The position numbers and the translations under genes were made by a program. From Elgaria multicarinata webbii (Eukaryota; Chordata; Lepidosauria; Squamata; Anguidae), in assembly GCF_023053635.1 (NCBI RefSeq), contig NC_086179.1, positions 3,300,001 to 3,364,000 of the forward strand: DNA of 64,000 nucleotides, given 5' to 3'. How positions within the stretch are numbered: position 1 is the first letter of the stretch; every line of letters starts with the position of its first letter. Positions 20,820-31,830 of the stretch are shown piece by piece. The notes under the pieces are model-generated. The model did not search any database. It saw nothing but the letters and a program-made list of their open reading frames with translations, and was not told the DNA's origin.

Positions 20820-21595
20820 GTCACACTCCCCTTATACTTCTCCTGACAAAGTGTTGGTCAAGACCTTTAAAGCCCTACATGGTTTGGGTCCAGGCTACCT
20901 GCGGGATCGCCTTCTTCCGCACAATCCGCCCCGCACACTCAGGTCCTCTGGGGAGAACTTCCTTCAGCCAGCCAAAACTAGGCTGACAGCCATTACCCAG
21001 AGGACCTTTTCTTCTGCTGCCCCCAGACTGTGGAATGGCCTGCCAGAGGAGATTCGTCAACTTAACTTTCTCCCCCAGTTTAAGACAGCTATAAAGACTA
21101 GCCTCTTCTGGCAGGCCTACTTGAAACCAAGAATTTATTTATTTATTTATTTATTACACGTATATACCGCCCCCATAGCCAGAGCTCTCTGGGTGGTTTA
21201 CAGAAATTCTAAAATTGAGATAAAAACAAGTATACAAAATTTAAAACTCTAAAACACAGAACATACACACATGAAGCATTAAAAACCATTAAAAACTAAA
21301 CATGTGGGTGATTAAGATGTGCTGCCATATGCCTGGGCAAAGAGGAAAGTCTTAACCTGGTGCTGGAAAGATAGCAGATTTGGCACCAGGTGAGCCTCGT
21401 CAGGGAGATCGTTCCATAGTCTGGGGGCCACCTCCGAAAAGGCCCTGCCCTTTTCAGATGTCTTGATTGTTTTCTTGATGTATTGGTTTTATATGCTCTT
21501 TTAATTAATTTTATGTATTTGATTTATATTGCATTGTACTAATGTTGTTCCCCACCTCAATCCAAAGGGAGAGGCGGGTAAGAAATAATTATATT

Positions 21596-21600
<5 letters not shown>
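20820..21600 (+). mobile_element. L2 LINE 3' end, split by another L2
   Basis: The sense frame (20794-21252) reads VLVKTFKALHGLGPGYLRDR, TLRSS and RTFSSAAPRLWNGLPEEIRQ. The 3' UTR resumes after 21455 and ends CCTCAATCCAAAGGGAGAGG, then AAGAAATAATTAT. Confidence 0.85.
21131..21475 (-). mobile_element. L2 LINE 3' fragment inserted in L2
   Basis: Antisense tail (TTTATTTA array, ATACCGCCCCCATAGCCAGA) through the coding end (CTTAACCTGGTGCTGGAAAG, GGGAGATCGTTCCATAGTCT). It lies between two parts of a sense L2 and belongs to the subfamily seen at 54835-55640. Confidence 0.85.
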
Positions 21601-21627
<27 letters not shown>

Positions 21628-21755
21628 TCCATCCATCCGGACAACCAAAACAGTTTCAGTGCCAAATCCAAGTTTCAATACCAAATGCACTGATAAATTG
21701 CAGGTAAATTAAGCCAGTTGGATTTCAGGTGTGTGTGTGTGTGTGTGTGTGTGTT
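21597..21755. repeat. (CAT)n/(CATC)n and (GT)n microsatellites
   Basis: CAT and CATC repeats at 21597-21638 extend the L2 tail. A GT run lies at 21729-21754. Confidence 0.9.
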
Positions 21756-21777
21756 TCTATTCACCATTTTGATAAGT

Positions 21778-21845
21778 CAGCCTTCCCCAACCTGGGGCCC
21801 TCGGGATTTGTTGGACTGCAATTCCATCATTCCCAGCCAGCAAAC
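21778..21845. mobile_element. hAT-like MITE left half
   Basis: CAGCCTTCCCCAACCTGGGG, then GGACTGCAATTCCATCATTC: one arm of the hAT-like palindromic family. The right arm is missing. Confidence 0.75.
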
Positions 21846-21959
21846 TCACAATAAACCTTTGTACAGTAGTTTTCGTACAATTTTCTCTTGGGCATAACTT
21901 GAGCATGTTTATTTGCATAAATGGCCCTAAAACATTACTGGGCATACTTTTCTTTAATC

Positions 21960-22105
21960 AATAGTTCAACGTATCAGCCCAACCTACCTCACAGGGTTGT
22001 TCTTGTGAGGCTAACATGGAGAGGAGGAGGATTATGTAGGCCGCCTTGGGTTCCTCGGAGGGAAAAAGGTGGGATATAAATTAAATAAATAAATAAATAA
22101 ACAAA
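21960..22105 (+). mobile_element. tRNA-SINE 3' half
   Basis: CCCAACCTACCTCACAGGGT, then GTAGGCCGCCTTGGGTTCCT, GGTGGGATATAAATT and TAAATAAA. Same 3' body as the SINE at 43215-43440. The tRNA head is missing. Confidence 0.7.
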
Positions 22106-22127
22106 CTTATTGGACCAAAAAAGAATA

Positions 22128-22129
<2 letters not shown>

Positions 22130-22171
<42 letters not shown>

Positions 22172-22298
22172 GTGGTTTTAAATGTATATGTATATTGTAT
22201 GTTTTTGTGGTTTTTAATTTTGGTATATTGTTTTTAAGTGTTTTTATCCTGTATAAACCGCCCAGAGAACTTCAGCTATGGGGCAGTATACAAATGGA

Positions 22299-22346
<48 letters not shown>
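22130..22346 (+). mobile_element. L2 3' tail with (ATT)n and (AAT)n
   Basis: A TTA array at 22131-22170, then an L2 3' UTR (AACCGCCCAGAGAACTTCAG) ending in AAT repeats (22301-22346). Confidence 0.8.
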
Positions 22347-22347
<1 letters not shown>

Positions 22348-22745
22348 TGAATATGAATATGAATATACCCAGTCACTACGTTCAACATCTGAGGTCCTCC
22401 TCCGGGTGCCTACTCCGAGAGAGGCTCGGAGTGTGGCAACAAGGGACAGGGCCTTTTCAGTGGTGGCCCCCAGATTATGGGATGATCTCCCTAACAAGGC
22501 TCACCTGGTGCCAACGCTGCTATCTTTCCGGCGCCAGGTTAAGACTTTCCCCTTTGCCCAGGCATATAGCGGCACAACTTAATTACCCACATGTTTTGTT
22601 TTTAACGGCTTTTATTGCTTTATGTGTGTATGTTCTGTGTTTTAGAATTTAAAATTTTGTATAATCATTTTTATCTTAATTTTTTAGAATTTCTGTAAAC
22701 CTCCTGGCTATGGGGGCGGTATACAAGTGTAATAAATAAATAACT
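22347..22745 (+). mobile_element. L2 LINE 3' end (sense)
   Basis: CAAGGGACAGGGCCTTTTCA, GATTATGGGATGATCTCCCT and GGCGCCAGGTTAAGACTTTC encode the L2 C-terminus. The UTR ends GGGGGCGGTATACAAGTG, then AATAAATAAATAA. Confidence 0.85.
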
Positions 22746-23740
22746 AAAAATTCTCAGCCCTTTCCATTTTTATGGGGCTTGCACCTGAGAATTGCTCAGT
22801 GGTTTGGTTGTGTGAAGAGTGCCTCCATTGAACACAGGTAAAAAGAAATCAGTGATTCAACATAAGTGACACCAAAAGATGTGTTAATCTGCTACTTATT
22901 GCATATTGCTTGGCTGCATTACAGAAACTCTTAGTCAGAGCAGTTACCCATTTCTGGAGTGAATCCTTGTTGCTGTAACTGCTGTATCTGGGTAAAGGTT
23001 CTGGGGATATATCTAAGTGAGTAACTCCCCCAGAAACCACATCATCCATTTAATGAGTGCCATGGAAGAGCCCTCAGGAGGTTGAGGAATTGGCTGAGCC
23101 TGGCTTTTCACGAACTTGCCCTGTCCTGCGTGGGGTGTCTGGTGAAAGAGGAGCAAGGATTTCCCCTGCCGTTGCAAAATATCAGAGTTCTGGTTTTGTC
23201 CACACGACAAGCCCAAGTTAACATTGGCAGGATATGGCAAAGTGGTTGTGAGAATACTAGGCCTTTGGTGGTGAGATTATAAGATAGCTGGATGCTTAGG
23301 GTGCAATCCTATGCATTTTTAGACATGGCTGGTTAAGGAGTGCATTGAATCCTTAACCAGGCTGCTGTGCATTGAAGATGCACGGTTAGCAATTTGCTGT
23401 GCAAAAACCTTAAGGAAAGGGAATAACCTCCATCCCTAAAAAGACGCATTCACAAGGAGGAAGTACCGGGGGGGGGGGGCGTTTTTCCCAACTGCCACGT
23501 AGCAAACTGAGACACTGGATATCAGGGGCCATTTCATGGAAGCAATGGGGGAGGCATACGGATCTGACCCCATGGGGCACTATCCACTGAGAAGTTCTAT
23601 GTGAAAATAACTGAAACAAATATAAACTGTGCAAGAGTGCTACTTGCGCATCTCCTGTTCCTTTCAGTGCCGAAGAATTTCCCGGTGGATTGTGACCCAC
23701 GGGGACCAGGGGAAGGGGCTGCCATTTGGATTTTCCACCT
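22746..23740. other. Unassigned sequence
   Basis: No gene or recognised repeat. A 10-G run lies near 23470. Confidence 0.35.
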
Positions 23741-23742
23741 GA

Positions 23743-23862
23743 GGCAGCCTTCTCCAACCTGGTGCCCTCCAGATGGGTTGTACAACAACTCCCAGCATCC
23801 CCCAGCCAGCCCTGTTGTAGTCCAGTGTATCTGGAAGGCACCAGCTGGAGAAGGCTGACCTA
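23743..23862. mobile_element. hAT-like palindromic MITE
   Basis: GGCAGCCTTCTCCAACCTGG ... GCACCAGCTGGAGAAGGCTG with the ACAACTCCCAGCATCCCCCA core. Moderately diverged, complete copy. Confidence 0.8.
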
Positions 23863-24126
23863 AGGCATTTGCATATTTTTGGGCCGTCCTCCATCCCTGT
23901 TTTGGGTCTTGGATGAAATTATCCAAGGGGGGCATCTGTCCCCGTCCCCAGTCCCCCGGTGATGCACTGAGATGTTTTGTGCTAGATCCTGCAGTCTTGA
24001 GTTGGAGTTTAAATTGGAGGCTCCTTGGGGCAAGGACCTGATTTCCTGTACTAAAGTGCTATATTGTTATGATTACTGTTCCTGGTACTATAACTACTAG
24101 GAAGTATTTGAAAGATAAAGGAAAGG

Positions 24127-24989
24127 TAGGGTGACCATATGAAAAGGAGGACAGGGCTCCTGTATCTTTGAGTAGAAAAGGGTAATTTCAGCAGGTGTCA
24201 TTTGTATGCATGTCGAACCCGGTGAAATTCCCTCTTCATTACAACAGTTAAAGCTGCAGGAGCTCTACTGCAGCTATACTGTGACCAGATTTAAAAGAGG
24301 GCAGGGCTCCTGCAGCTTTAACTGTTGTGATGAAGAGGAGATTTCACCAGGTTCTCCATATATACAAATGACACCTGCAGAATTTTCCTTTTCAATACAA
24401 TTGTTAAAAATACAGGAGCCCGGTTCTCCTTTTCATAGGGTCACCCTAGGAAAGGGGAGCGGGCAGGAGCTTTTGCTAGAGGATAGTGATGCACACGAGG
24501 TTGGCAATTCAGGCAGGTGAGGTCCAGAAGTAGTGGACCTCACTACTAGTAAGGGGCGGGTGATGAGTGCAGATTTGGGTAGGGGCAGCCAGCGGCAGCC
24601 TGTTCAGGTTTAGGCACAGAGCAGATGGGCCCCTAAGGCGGAGTGCTCTCTGCAGGGGTGGGCAACCCTAGGATGACCCTATGAAAAGGAGGACCGGGCT
24701 CCTGTATCTTTAACAGTTGCGTAGAAAAGGGCAATTTCAGCAGGTGTCATTTGTAGGCATGCAGCACCTGGTGAAATTCCTTCTTCATCACACCAGTTCA
24801 AGCTGCAGGAGCCCTGCCCTCTTTTAAATCTGGTCACTCTAGTATAGCTCCTGCAGCTTGAACTGTTGTGACGAAGAGGAAACTTCACCAGGTTCTCCCT
24901 ATATACAAACGGCACCTGCAGAAATTCCCTTTTCAATACAACCGTTTAAGAGACAGGAGCCCGGTCCTCCTTTCCATAGGGTCACCCTA
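24127..24989. mobile_element. Composite of two TAGGGTGACC MITEs plus spacer (copy A)
   Basis: MITE 24127-24448, spacer 24449-24668, MITE 24669-24989. The first MITE has a perfect 7-bp duplication, GGAAAGG (24120-24126 and 24449-24455). The whole MITE-spacer-MITE unit, including the spacer landmarks AGCAGATGGGCCCCTAAGGC and GAGGTCCAGAAGTAGTGGAC, recurs in reverse orientation at 34114-34954. Confidence 0.9.
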
Positions 24990-24999
24990 AGCCGGAGAG

Positions 25000-25775
25000 G
25001 GGTGCGTGGTCTGCTACAGGTGAGGGCCCAGAGCAGGCTGCCCCTGGGCAGCTGTTTGGCTGGCGCCCCGGGAGGGCGGCAGGGGCCGGGAGGCGTGGCC
25101 CACGCCGCCCAGGTGAGCGCCGCCCGGGCCCGGCGGCCAGGTGAGCGGGGCAGGTGCGTGGCGCTGGCCCCGGCGGCCCCGAGGGGCGCGCCGACGGAGG
25201 GGCCCCGACGGGCGTCTCCGGGGCGGCCCTGGCTGGCTGGCTGGCTGGCGGCGGCGGCCCGGAAGGGAGGCACCTGCCGCCGCCCCTCCCTCTGCCCCGT
25301 CGGGGGCGGGCGGGCCGGCTCCTCCCCGCGGAAGCTTGCCTGGGACTCGGAGCGGGCGTCGAGGGCAGTCGGGGCTCGCCGCCGCTCCGGACAGCGCCGC
25401 CGCCGCCACCTCGCGCCCTCCGCCTCCTGCCGCCCCGCGCCGCCCAGCAGCCGCGCCGCGCGCCCCGACGCCGACGCCGAGGCGGCTCCGCCGGCGGACG
25501 CGCCGTCCTCTCTGCCAGGAGAGCCCAGGTGGGCCATCGCCTCCCGGGCAGCCGGGCCGGTCGCGGCGCCCCCGCCCCCCGCCTCCCCGGCCGTTTCCGA
25601 ACGCCTCGAGGGCAGAAGCTTTGTAAAATTTCGGGTTTCCGTCGCTTCGGCGCCCGGCTCCCCTGGGGAGGGCTGGCCGGAGCGCATCGCCTGGGCGCGG
25701 GTGACAGGTCGAGGGATCGCCTCTGTCCTGGGCTGCCCTTGGAGGCGGCAAGAGGCCCTTGGCGCGCCCTGTTCG
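25000..25775. promoter_or_regulatory. CpG island, candidate promoter/first-exon region
   Basis: About 775 bp of very GC- and CpG-dense, repeat-free sequence with GGGGCGGCC and GGGCGGGCGGG motifs. On the plus strand, CAG|GTGAGC donor-like sites follow 25112 and 25140, and CAG|GTGGGC follows 25528. It could contain a 5' non-coding exon of IRF5, whose coding start lies about 30.5 kb downstream, or the promoter of an unidentified minus-strand neighbour. Long open frames on both strands reflect base composition. Confidence 0.55.
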
Positions 25776-25780
25776 TCTAA

Positions 25781-26414
25781 GGCCGGAGCGAGACCGAAGG
25801 TTCATCCCAGGATGGTCCTGGGGTCAAACCTGTTCGTCTAAGGGCCACACGGGGCATCCAGCGCTCAGGCAGGGGTGAACCCAGGATGATCCCGGGATAA
25901 ACCTTCGGTCTAGCTACAGCCTCTGTCTCTCTCCTACATACATTCCCTTTCCTGCCTTCACACACGTTTTCTCTCTCAGCCTTGTATTCTGTCTTTCTTC
26001 TCAACATCCTTTGGTCTCTCTCTCCTACATTTTCCTTTTACACATTTTCTCAAGAAGCCACAGGCCTTAGTTAGACCTAAGGTTTATTCCCCGGGGTCAT
26101 CCCTGCCTGCTCCCAGGATCCTCTGTGTGTCATTTAGATGCACAGGGACGATCCCGGATAAACCTTAGGTCTAGCTACGGCCTTAGTCTGTCTGTCTTTC
26201 CCACGTCCATCCATCTCTCTCTCTCTCTCTCTCTCTGTCCCCTACATACACTTCCTTTCCTTCCATCATACACAGGCCATAGCTTGACCTAAGGTTTATC
26301 CCAGGATGATCCTGGGGTCAGACCTGTTCATCTAGGTGACACACAGGGATCCAGTGCTCAGGCAGGGGCGAACCCTGGATGATCCCAGGAGAAACCTTCG
26401 GTCTAGCTTTGGCC
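25781..26414. mobile_element. Three GGCC-ended MITEs in an array
   Basis: Copies at 25781-25922, 26063-26182 and 26275-26414 each start near GGCCNTAG-AGACC(T/G)AAGG and end ACC(TT)(A/C)GGTCTAGCT. The two gaps are similar pyrimidine-rich sequences containing CCTACATACA and CCTTTCCT, so the array looks like a duplicated MITE-plus-spacer unit. Confidence 0.8.
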
Positions 26415-26458
26415 ATAATGTGTGTGCGCGTCGATTCGAAGCTAAAACTAGTAAATCA

Positions 26459-26486
26459 TAGATAGATAGACAGATAGATAGATAGA
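26459..26486. repeat. (GATA)n microsatellite
   Basis: ATAGATAGATAGACAGATAG and continuing; one interruption. Confidence 0.9.
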
Positions 26487-26521
26487 TTCCACAAACAAGT
26501 GCGTTTTGAGGATGGCTGCTC

Positions 26522-26652
26522 CAGGATCTACACTACTGCTTTAAAGCGCTTTATCACAGTTTTGACAACTGTTGGGCCCAGGACACACTCCAGATACAGG
26601 TTTCAAAACGTTTTCAAAGCGCTTTAAAAGCAGTTGTGTAGAGCGTCCCTGG
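26522..26652. mobile_element. Inverted-repeat MITE with GATCTACAC end
   Basis: GGATCTACACTACTGCTTTA, then AAGCGCTTT on the left. AAAGCGCTTTAAAAGCAGTT, then GTGTAGAGCGTCCC on the right. About 130 bp, non-coding. Confidence 0.75.
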
Positions 26653-26675
26653 GGAGGGAAAGCAGGACATGAGCG

Positions 26676-27300
26676 CCTTCCCCACCCTGGTGCCTTTCAG
26701 ATGTGTCAGACTACGGAACCCATTACCCTTAGCCCACAGATGGGAGTTGGAGTCATCAGCTAACCCTGGGGTGGGCAGAAAGTCGCTCTGCTGATGTTTG
26801 GGACTTATTTATTTGCCATATTTGACTGCCGTTCTACATCCAAAGGTTTTGGAGTGGTGAACAGCGGAATAAAAACACCCTGTTAAAGTAATATTTTTAA
26901 AAAAGAGTTCTGATAAAACTGAGTTTTGATAAACTGCTGCCGGTCACTCAAGGCTTCCTGAAATAACTGTTTTCTGGAGGCTCCGGAAGTAGCACAACAC
27001 TGGCAGCTGCCTGACGTCCAGAGGCAAGGGATTCCGTTGGAGGGGGCCCACCACATTAAAGGCTCTTCTCCTGGTGGACTTCAGTCGGGCCATAGGGCCA
27101 TGTGGAACCACCAGGAGCATGCCCTCTGACGACCTCAGTGACCGGGCAGGATGGTAAGGGACTTCAACTCCCTTCAGTCCTGACCATTGGCCAAGCTGGC
27201 AAGGGCTTCTGGGAGCTGATGTCCAAAATACCTGGAAATCTGCCTTCTGGCCACCCCTGGTCTAACAAATCTGGTGGGCACCAGGTTGGGTGAGGTTGGC
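26676..27300. mobile_element. Two degraded hAT-like MITEs with unassigned DNA between
   Basis: 26676-26780 (CCTTCCCCACCCTGGTGCCT ... CCTGGGGTGGGCAGAAAG) and 27140-27300 (GACTTCAACTCCCTTCAGTC ... GTGGGCACCAGGTTGGG) are old copies. 26781-27139 includes a poorly matched L2-like block (GATTCCGTTGGAGGGGGCCC, AGGCTCTTCTCCTGG). Confidence 0.5.
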
Positions 27301-27689
27301 CCCGTGGCCTTCTTGGGGAGGGGAGATCCCCTCTGTGCGAGTGACTGACAGGACGGCTGACAACGTTTCATGCCTTCTCTGTGCTCAGCCTCCCTATAGT
27401 TTGAAGGATAATGTTATTTCTAAAGAGATGGGTTCTGTAAGCACTGAAATTTCTCCTGGGTGCCTCTGTGGTTAATTGTTCACCTCCTGAGGTTTTCTGC
27501 TGGATCAGTTGTGCAGTGCTCCAACCCCTGCTAATACATTTTCACAGAGGACAGGGCAGAAAGACATTCTACTTCTAATGACAGGGGTCTTGAGGGGAGA
27601 GAGGACACCAGGCAGAGAGAAGGAAAGAGGTCTTGCTACTTCCCAGGACAGGTTTCTTCCTAACGCTCCGTGAACGTCATCTGCCTGCC

Positions 27690-28115
27690 CAGATCCTGCT
27701 GTGAATTTAAGGCCCCTGGTACCTTGCGGACGCCCTGCCCAGCAGAGCGTCACTTTCTTTCGGCTCTGTCAAAAAAAGTCTTGGCGACAAGCGACAGGGC
27801 CTTTTCAGTGGTGGCCCCCCAATTATGGAATAATCTCCCCAATGAGGCTCGCCTGGCGCCAACGTTGTTCTCTTTTCAGTGTCAGGTCAAGACTTTTCTC
27901 TTCTCCCAGGCAGTAACAACATAGGCTCAGTTTTTTAACGGACCCCAGAATAGTTGTTTGAAATGGATATTGTTGTTTTTATGCTTTTGATAGTTTTAAC
28001 TTTTTGTATATTTGTTTTTAATGTTCACTGTTTTTAACATTTGTAAACTGCCCAGAGAGCTTCAGCTATGGGGCGGGATATAAATGTAATAAATAATAAT
28101 AATAATTAAATAAAG
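27690..28115 (+). mobile_element. L2 LINE 3' end (sense)
   Basis: The frame at 27670-27924 reads VLATSDRAFSVVAPQLWNNL, then PNEARLAPTLFSFQCQVKTF. The UTR ends AACTGCCCAGAGAGCTTCAG, then GGGGCGGGATATAAATG and AATAAT. Confidence 0.85.
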
Positions 28116-28359
28116 CCCTTATGAAATATAAGCAAAAATATTACTACCAATATTACTACCTTTGAGATGCCTGCAAAAACCTTTTTATATACGCACGCAT
28201 TTTAAGTATGATATTTTCGCTTTTGTTTTTTTTCAATCTGCATTTGTGATATTGGTTGATTATGTTATTCAGTTTGCATTTTAAGTGCTGTAAACCTCCA
28301 TGGAATGTGTTTCGTTGTAGGGTTGGTGTATAAATATTTCAAACAAATTACATCATGCA

Positions 28360-28765
28360 AGGCAAAGTACAAAGTGTTGGCCATTACCTTTAAAGCCCTA
28401 AATGGTTTGGGTCCAAGTTACCTGCGAGATCGCCTTCTCCCATACAGTCCGCCCCGCACACTCAGGTCCTCTGGGGTGAACTTACTTCAGTCAGCTAAAA
28501 CTAGGCTGACATCAGTTTCCCAGAGGACCTTTTCTTCTGTTGTCCCCAGATTGTGGAACGGCCTGCCGGAGGAGATTCGTAATATTAACTCTCTCTGTGA
28601 TTTTAAGGCAGCTTTGAAGACTAGCCTTTTCCTTTTCCGGCAGGCCTACCCAGATCAATGTAAAATCAAGAGTTTTTTTAAGGTGTGTTGATTCCTGTAC
28701 TAATGTTGTTCCCCGCCTCGATCCAAAGGGAGAGGCAGGTAAGAAATTATTATTATTATTTTCAA
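28360..28765 (+). mobile_element. L2 LINE 3' end (sense)
   Basis: The frame at 28305-28691 reads VLAITFKALNGLGPSYLRDR, TLRSS, RTFSSVVPRLWNGLPEEIRN and LKTSLF. The tail CGCCTCGATCCAAAGGGAGA is followed by an ATT run. The frame is open to its stop. Confidence 0.87.
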
Positions 28766-29544
28766 AGACCTTTGTGATATTGGTCAGTGGCATGGATTGC
28801 CTTCTCTGTTTCCATTTTGGGACCATGTAGGTAGTAGTTGGTGTTTTAATGAATATTATTTTGTGTGCTCTGATGCTTTGGAGGCCACCCCCAGGAGGTA
28901 GATCATTGCGATTCCTTAGTTGGGATACTGAGGCTAAGAAGGAGGCAGGCAGAAGACAAGCCATGGCAAAACTGTTCTGGATTGGAATCTGTGGCTTCGG
29001 TGGTAAATCCAACTAGTTGGGACACATCATTAGCTTATATCTGATCTAATTACCTGACACCTCAAACCAACTTCCTTCCTTCCTTCCCCAAAATTGTCTT
29101 TGATTTTGTGTATGTAAATAATTATGGCGTTCTTGATTCAATCTATCTTGTGCTTAATCGGGAGGCTAAGACCCAAGCAAGGGGTCTTATCACTTAAGTG
29201 CTGGAAAGACAAACTTTGGAAAAAGATGAGATCAGTCTATGAGTTTCAGTCTATTCTTTTGCCGGTTGTGATAAGAGAGGTGATATAAACTGGCAAATGG
29301 TGGTTGGTTGTGAGGAAGACGCTGTTTTACTGCCTTTTGTCCGTTCTAATAATGTGCTCTTGCAACCGTGTGTTCGGCACGTTTTAATCTTCACGTAGTG
29401 CTTCGTTGTACTGTGGCGATGATCACTGGCAAGTCTTCAAAAGAGAATTAGGGAAATCAATGGAGGATAAAGTTATTGGCAATTGTTTGTGATAGAACCT
29501 CCATGTTCAAGGGTAGTGTTACCTCCGAATATCAGTTGTGGAGG
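28766..29544. other. Unassigned sequence
   Basis: No gene or recognised repeat. Confidence 0.35.
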
Positions 29545-29670
29545 GACAAATTGCAGTGGGGGTGTCTTCTCAGAGGCATCTGGCTGCACACTGTCAGAGA
29601 CAGTGTGCTGGGCTCAACGGGCCGCTGTTCTGATCCAGAAGGGGTCCTTTTTAGGTTCTTATGCCACAAA
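29545..29670 (+). mobile_element. CR1 LINE 3' tail, family B (sense)
   Basis: GACAGTGTGCTGGGCTCAAC, GCCGCTGTTCTGATCCAGAA and TTTTTAGGTTCTTATG form a diverged sense-strand CR1-B tail. Confidence 0.6.
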
Positions 29671-29926
29671 GGGCTTCATGCTGCATGGATGTTTTGGCTC
29701 AAACTGCTTCTCAGAAATTGCTTTGATTTTGCAGATATGGAGAGGAAGGAGAAGTAAGCGTTGGTGTTGTTTTTTTGATGCAGGGGCCAGCAGTGAGATG
29801 TAAAAGGGAGGGCCAGGCTGGAATAGCAGAAGAGAAACTCTCTCAGAGCCCACAGCAAAATGACAGGAAGAGGCATCAGGGCAGAAGGAAAGCCTTGCAG
29901 CTTGAGCAGATGGTATCCAAGGGATG

Positions 29927-30508
29927 ATCATAGAATCATAGAATAGCAGAGTTGGAAGGGGCCTACAAGGCCATCGAGTCCAACCCCCTGCTCAATGCAG
30001 GAATCCACCCTAAAGCATCCCTGACAGATGGCTGTCCAGCTGCCTCTTGAAGGCCTCTAGTGTGGGAGAGCCCACAACCTCACCAGGCAACTGATTCCAT
30101 TGTCGTACTGCTCTAACAGTCAGGAAGTTTTTCCTGATGTCCAGCTGGAATCTGGCTCCCTTTAACTTGAGCCCGTTATTCCGTGTCCTGCACTCTGGGA
30201 GGATCGAGAAGAGATCCTGGCCCTCCTCTGTGTGACAACCTTTTAAGTATTTGAAGAGTGCTATCATGTCTCCCCTCACTCTTCTCTTCTCCAGGCTAAA
30301 CATGCCCAGTTCTTTCAGTCTCTCTTCATAGGGCTTTGTTTCCAGACCCCTGATCATCCTGGTTGCCCTCCTCTGAACACGCTCCAGCTTGTCTGCGTCC
30401 TTCTTGAATTGTGGAGCCCAGAACTGGACGCAATACTCTAGATGAGGCCTAACCAGGGCCGAATAGAGAGGAACCAGGGCCTCACGCGATTTGGAAGCTA
30501 TACTTCTT
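29927..30508 (-). mobile_element. CR1 LINE 3' end, family A
   Basis: The minus-strand frame (30010-30621) is open for about 170 CR1 codons: [60 protein letters not shown] and so on to DSHLSGML. One of the best preserved CR1 copies here. The far 5' part is absent. Confidence 0.93.
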
Positions 30509-30629
30509 GCCTGTGAACCAATTACTGAACTGTGTTCGTGTTTTTCATACGCAAGAGTTCTCCAAAAGTTGACCATATGTTCCTCAATTATTAGACAAAT
30601 TACCATGAAACCCCACCCCACACAAATGG

Positions 30630-30740
30630 CAACTGTCCTTTATGTGTTATGTTGTGTTTTATACTATGTTTTTAATTTTTGTGCACCACCCAGAGAATTT
30701 TGGCTATTGGGCGATATTGACATGTAATAAGCAAGCAAGC
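30630..30740 (+). mobile_element. L2 3' tail
   Basis: TTTTTGTGCACCACCCAGAG, then TATTGGGCGATATTGACATG and a GCAA-rich end: diverged L2 tail. Confidence 0.65.
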
Positions 30741-31487
30741 AAACCTTCCCCTTCAGGATGCAGGCATAGTGTTGTGTTGAAGGCTTGCAGTGAAACTGTC
30801 TGCAGTTCACACAGGGCCTGGACGGTTCCATGTCGTTCCTCCTACAGTACGGGTCAGAATTCTCTAAAACGCACAGGGATCCAACCGCAGGCATTCAAGA
30901 GTAGCGCAACAGACGTTAACGCAGATAATGTTCTCTCAAAGTGCAACATGCAAAAGTTGTCCGGTAAGGTAAAATTGAAATTTTATGCTAAGGAATGCTG
31001 GATTCTTTAGCCAATACTAATTATGCAAACAACAGAAATTTTCATGTATCTACATATTTTGTCTGATTTTATTTAGCCTCTGCTAGTCATGGAGAAGGGT
31101 AAATCACATGCACCTTAACCAGAACTTCTTAGCTTTGAGATTTGTCCGTGAATTCCTTAACTTCACATTTATGAGGTCTAGAAATTTGCTTTCTAATTCA
31201 AATTAAGATGCTGATTTCTATGCCCAGGATCATATTCTGTGTTTTTATTACATTGTAATGGAACTACAGAATAACCCATGAGCCTAATAATACGATTTTG
31301 GCTTGGTGTAGCGATTTTAGTTTTGTTTGATTTTAGTTCATTTGGTAGCTACCCTTCAGCATAAACTCCCAGGATAGTATGCAATTTTTAAAAAAAAACA
31401 GAGTCCAACAATACAGCAAATGTTGGCTAAACGAAAAGGTGTTTGAACAACCTTATGAGTCAGATTTTACAGACCGCTGTGCAAGGC
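30741..31487. other. Unassigned sequence
   Basis: AT-rich, no gene or repeat recognised. Confidence 0.35.
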
Positions 31488-31830
31488 AAGATCATAGAAC
31501 CGTAGAGTTGGAAAATATCTTGGAGGTCATCTACTCCAACCCTCTGCTAAATCCAGGAATCTGGAACTACAGCATTCCTGACAGATGGCCATCCAACCTT
31601 TGCTTACGTAGCTCCCGCGAAGAAGAGCCCACCATGTCTTGGAGCCGTCTGTTCCTCTGCTGAACAGCTCTTGCCATTAGGAAACTTTTCCTAATTTTTT
31701 GCTGAAACCTGCTTCCCTGCTGTTTCTAATCCTGTCCTCCGACAGCAGAGAACAAGGCTGATTCATCTTTTGCCCAACAGCTTTCCAGATATTTGAAAAC
31801 CGCTATCATGTCTCCCCCTCAATCTTCTGT
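31488..31830 (-). mobile_element. Older CR1 LINE 3' end
   Basis: AGATCATAGAACCGTAGAGT, CTTGGAGGTCATCTACTCCA and AAACTTTTCCTAATTTTTTG follow the CR1 consensus but belong to a different, more diverged subfamily from the family A copies. Confidence 0.8.

Noticed and set aside
24858-25841. Overlapping long ORFs of up to 327 codons on both strands
   Set aside because: Created by high GC content in the CpG island. They are Arg/Ala/Pro-rich with no domain, and part of the longest lies in a MITE.
30010-30621. 203-codon ORF as a host gene
   Set aside because: It is the CR1 ORF2 C-terminus, repeated at many places in the window.
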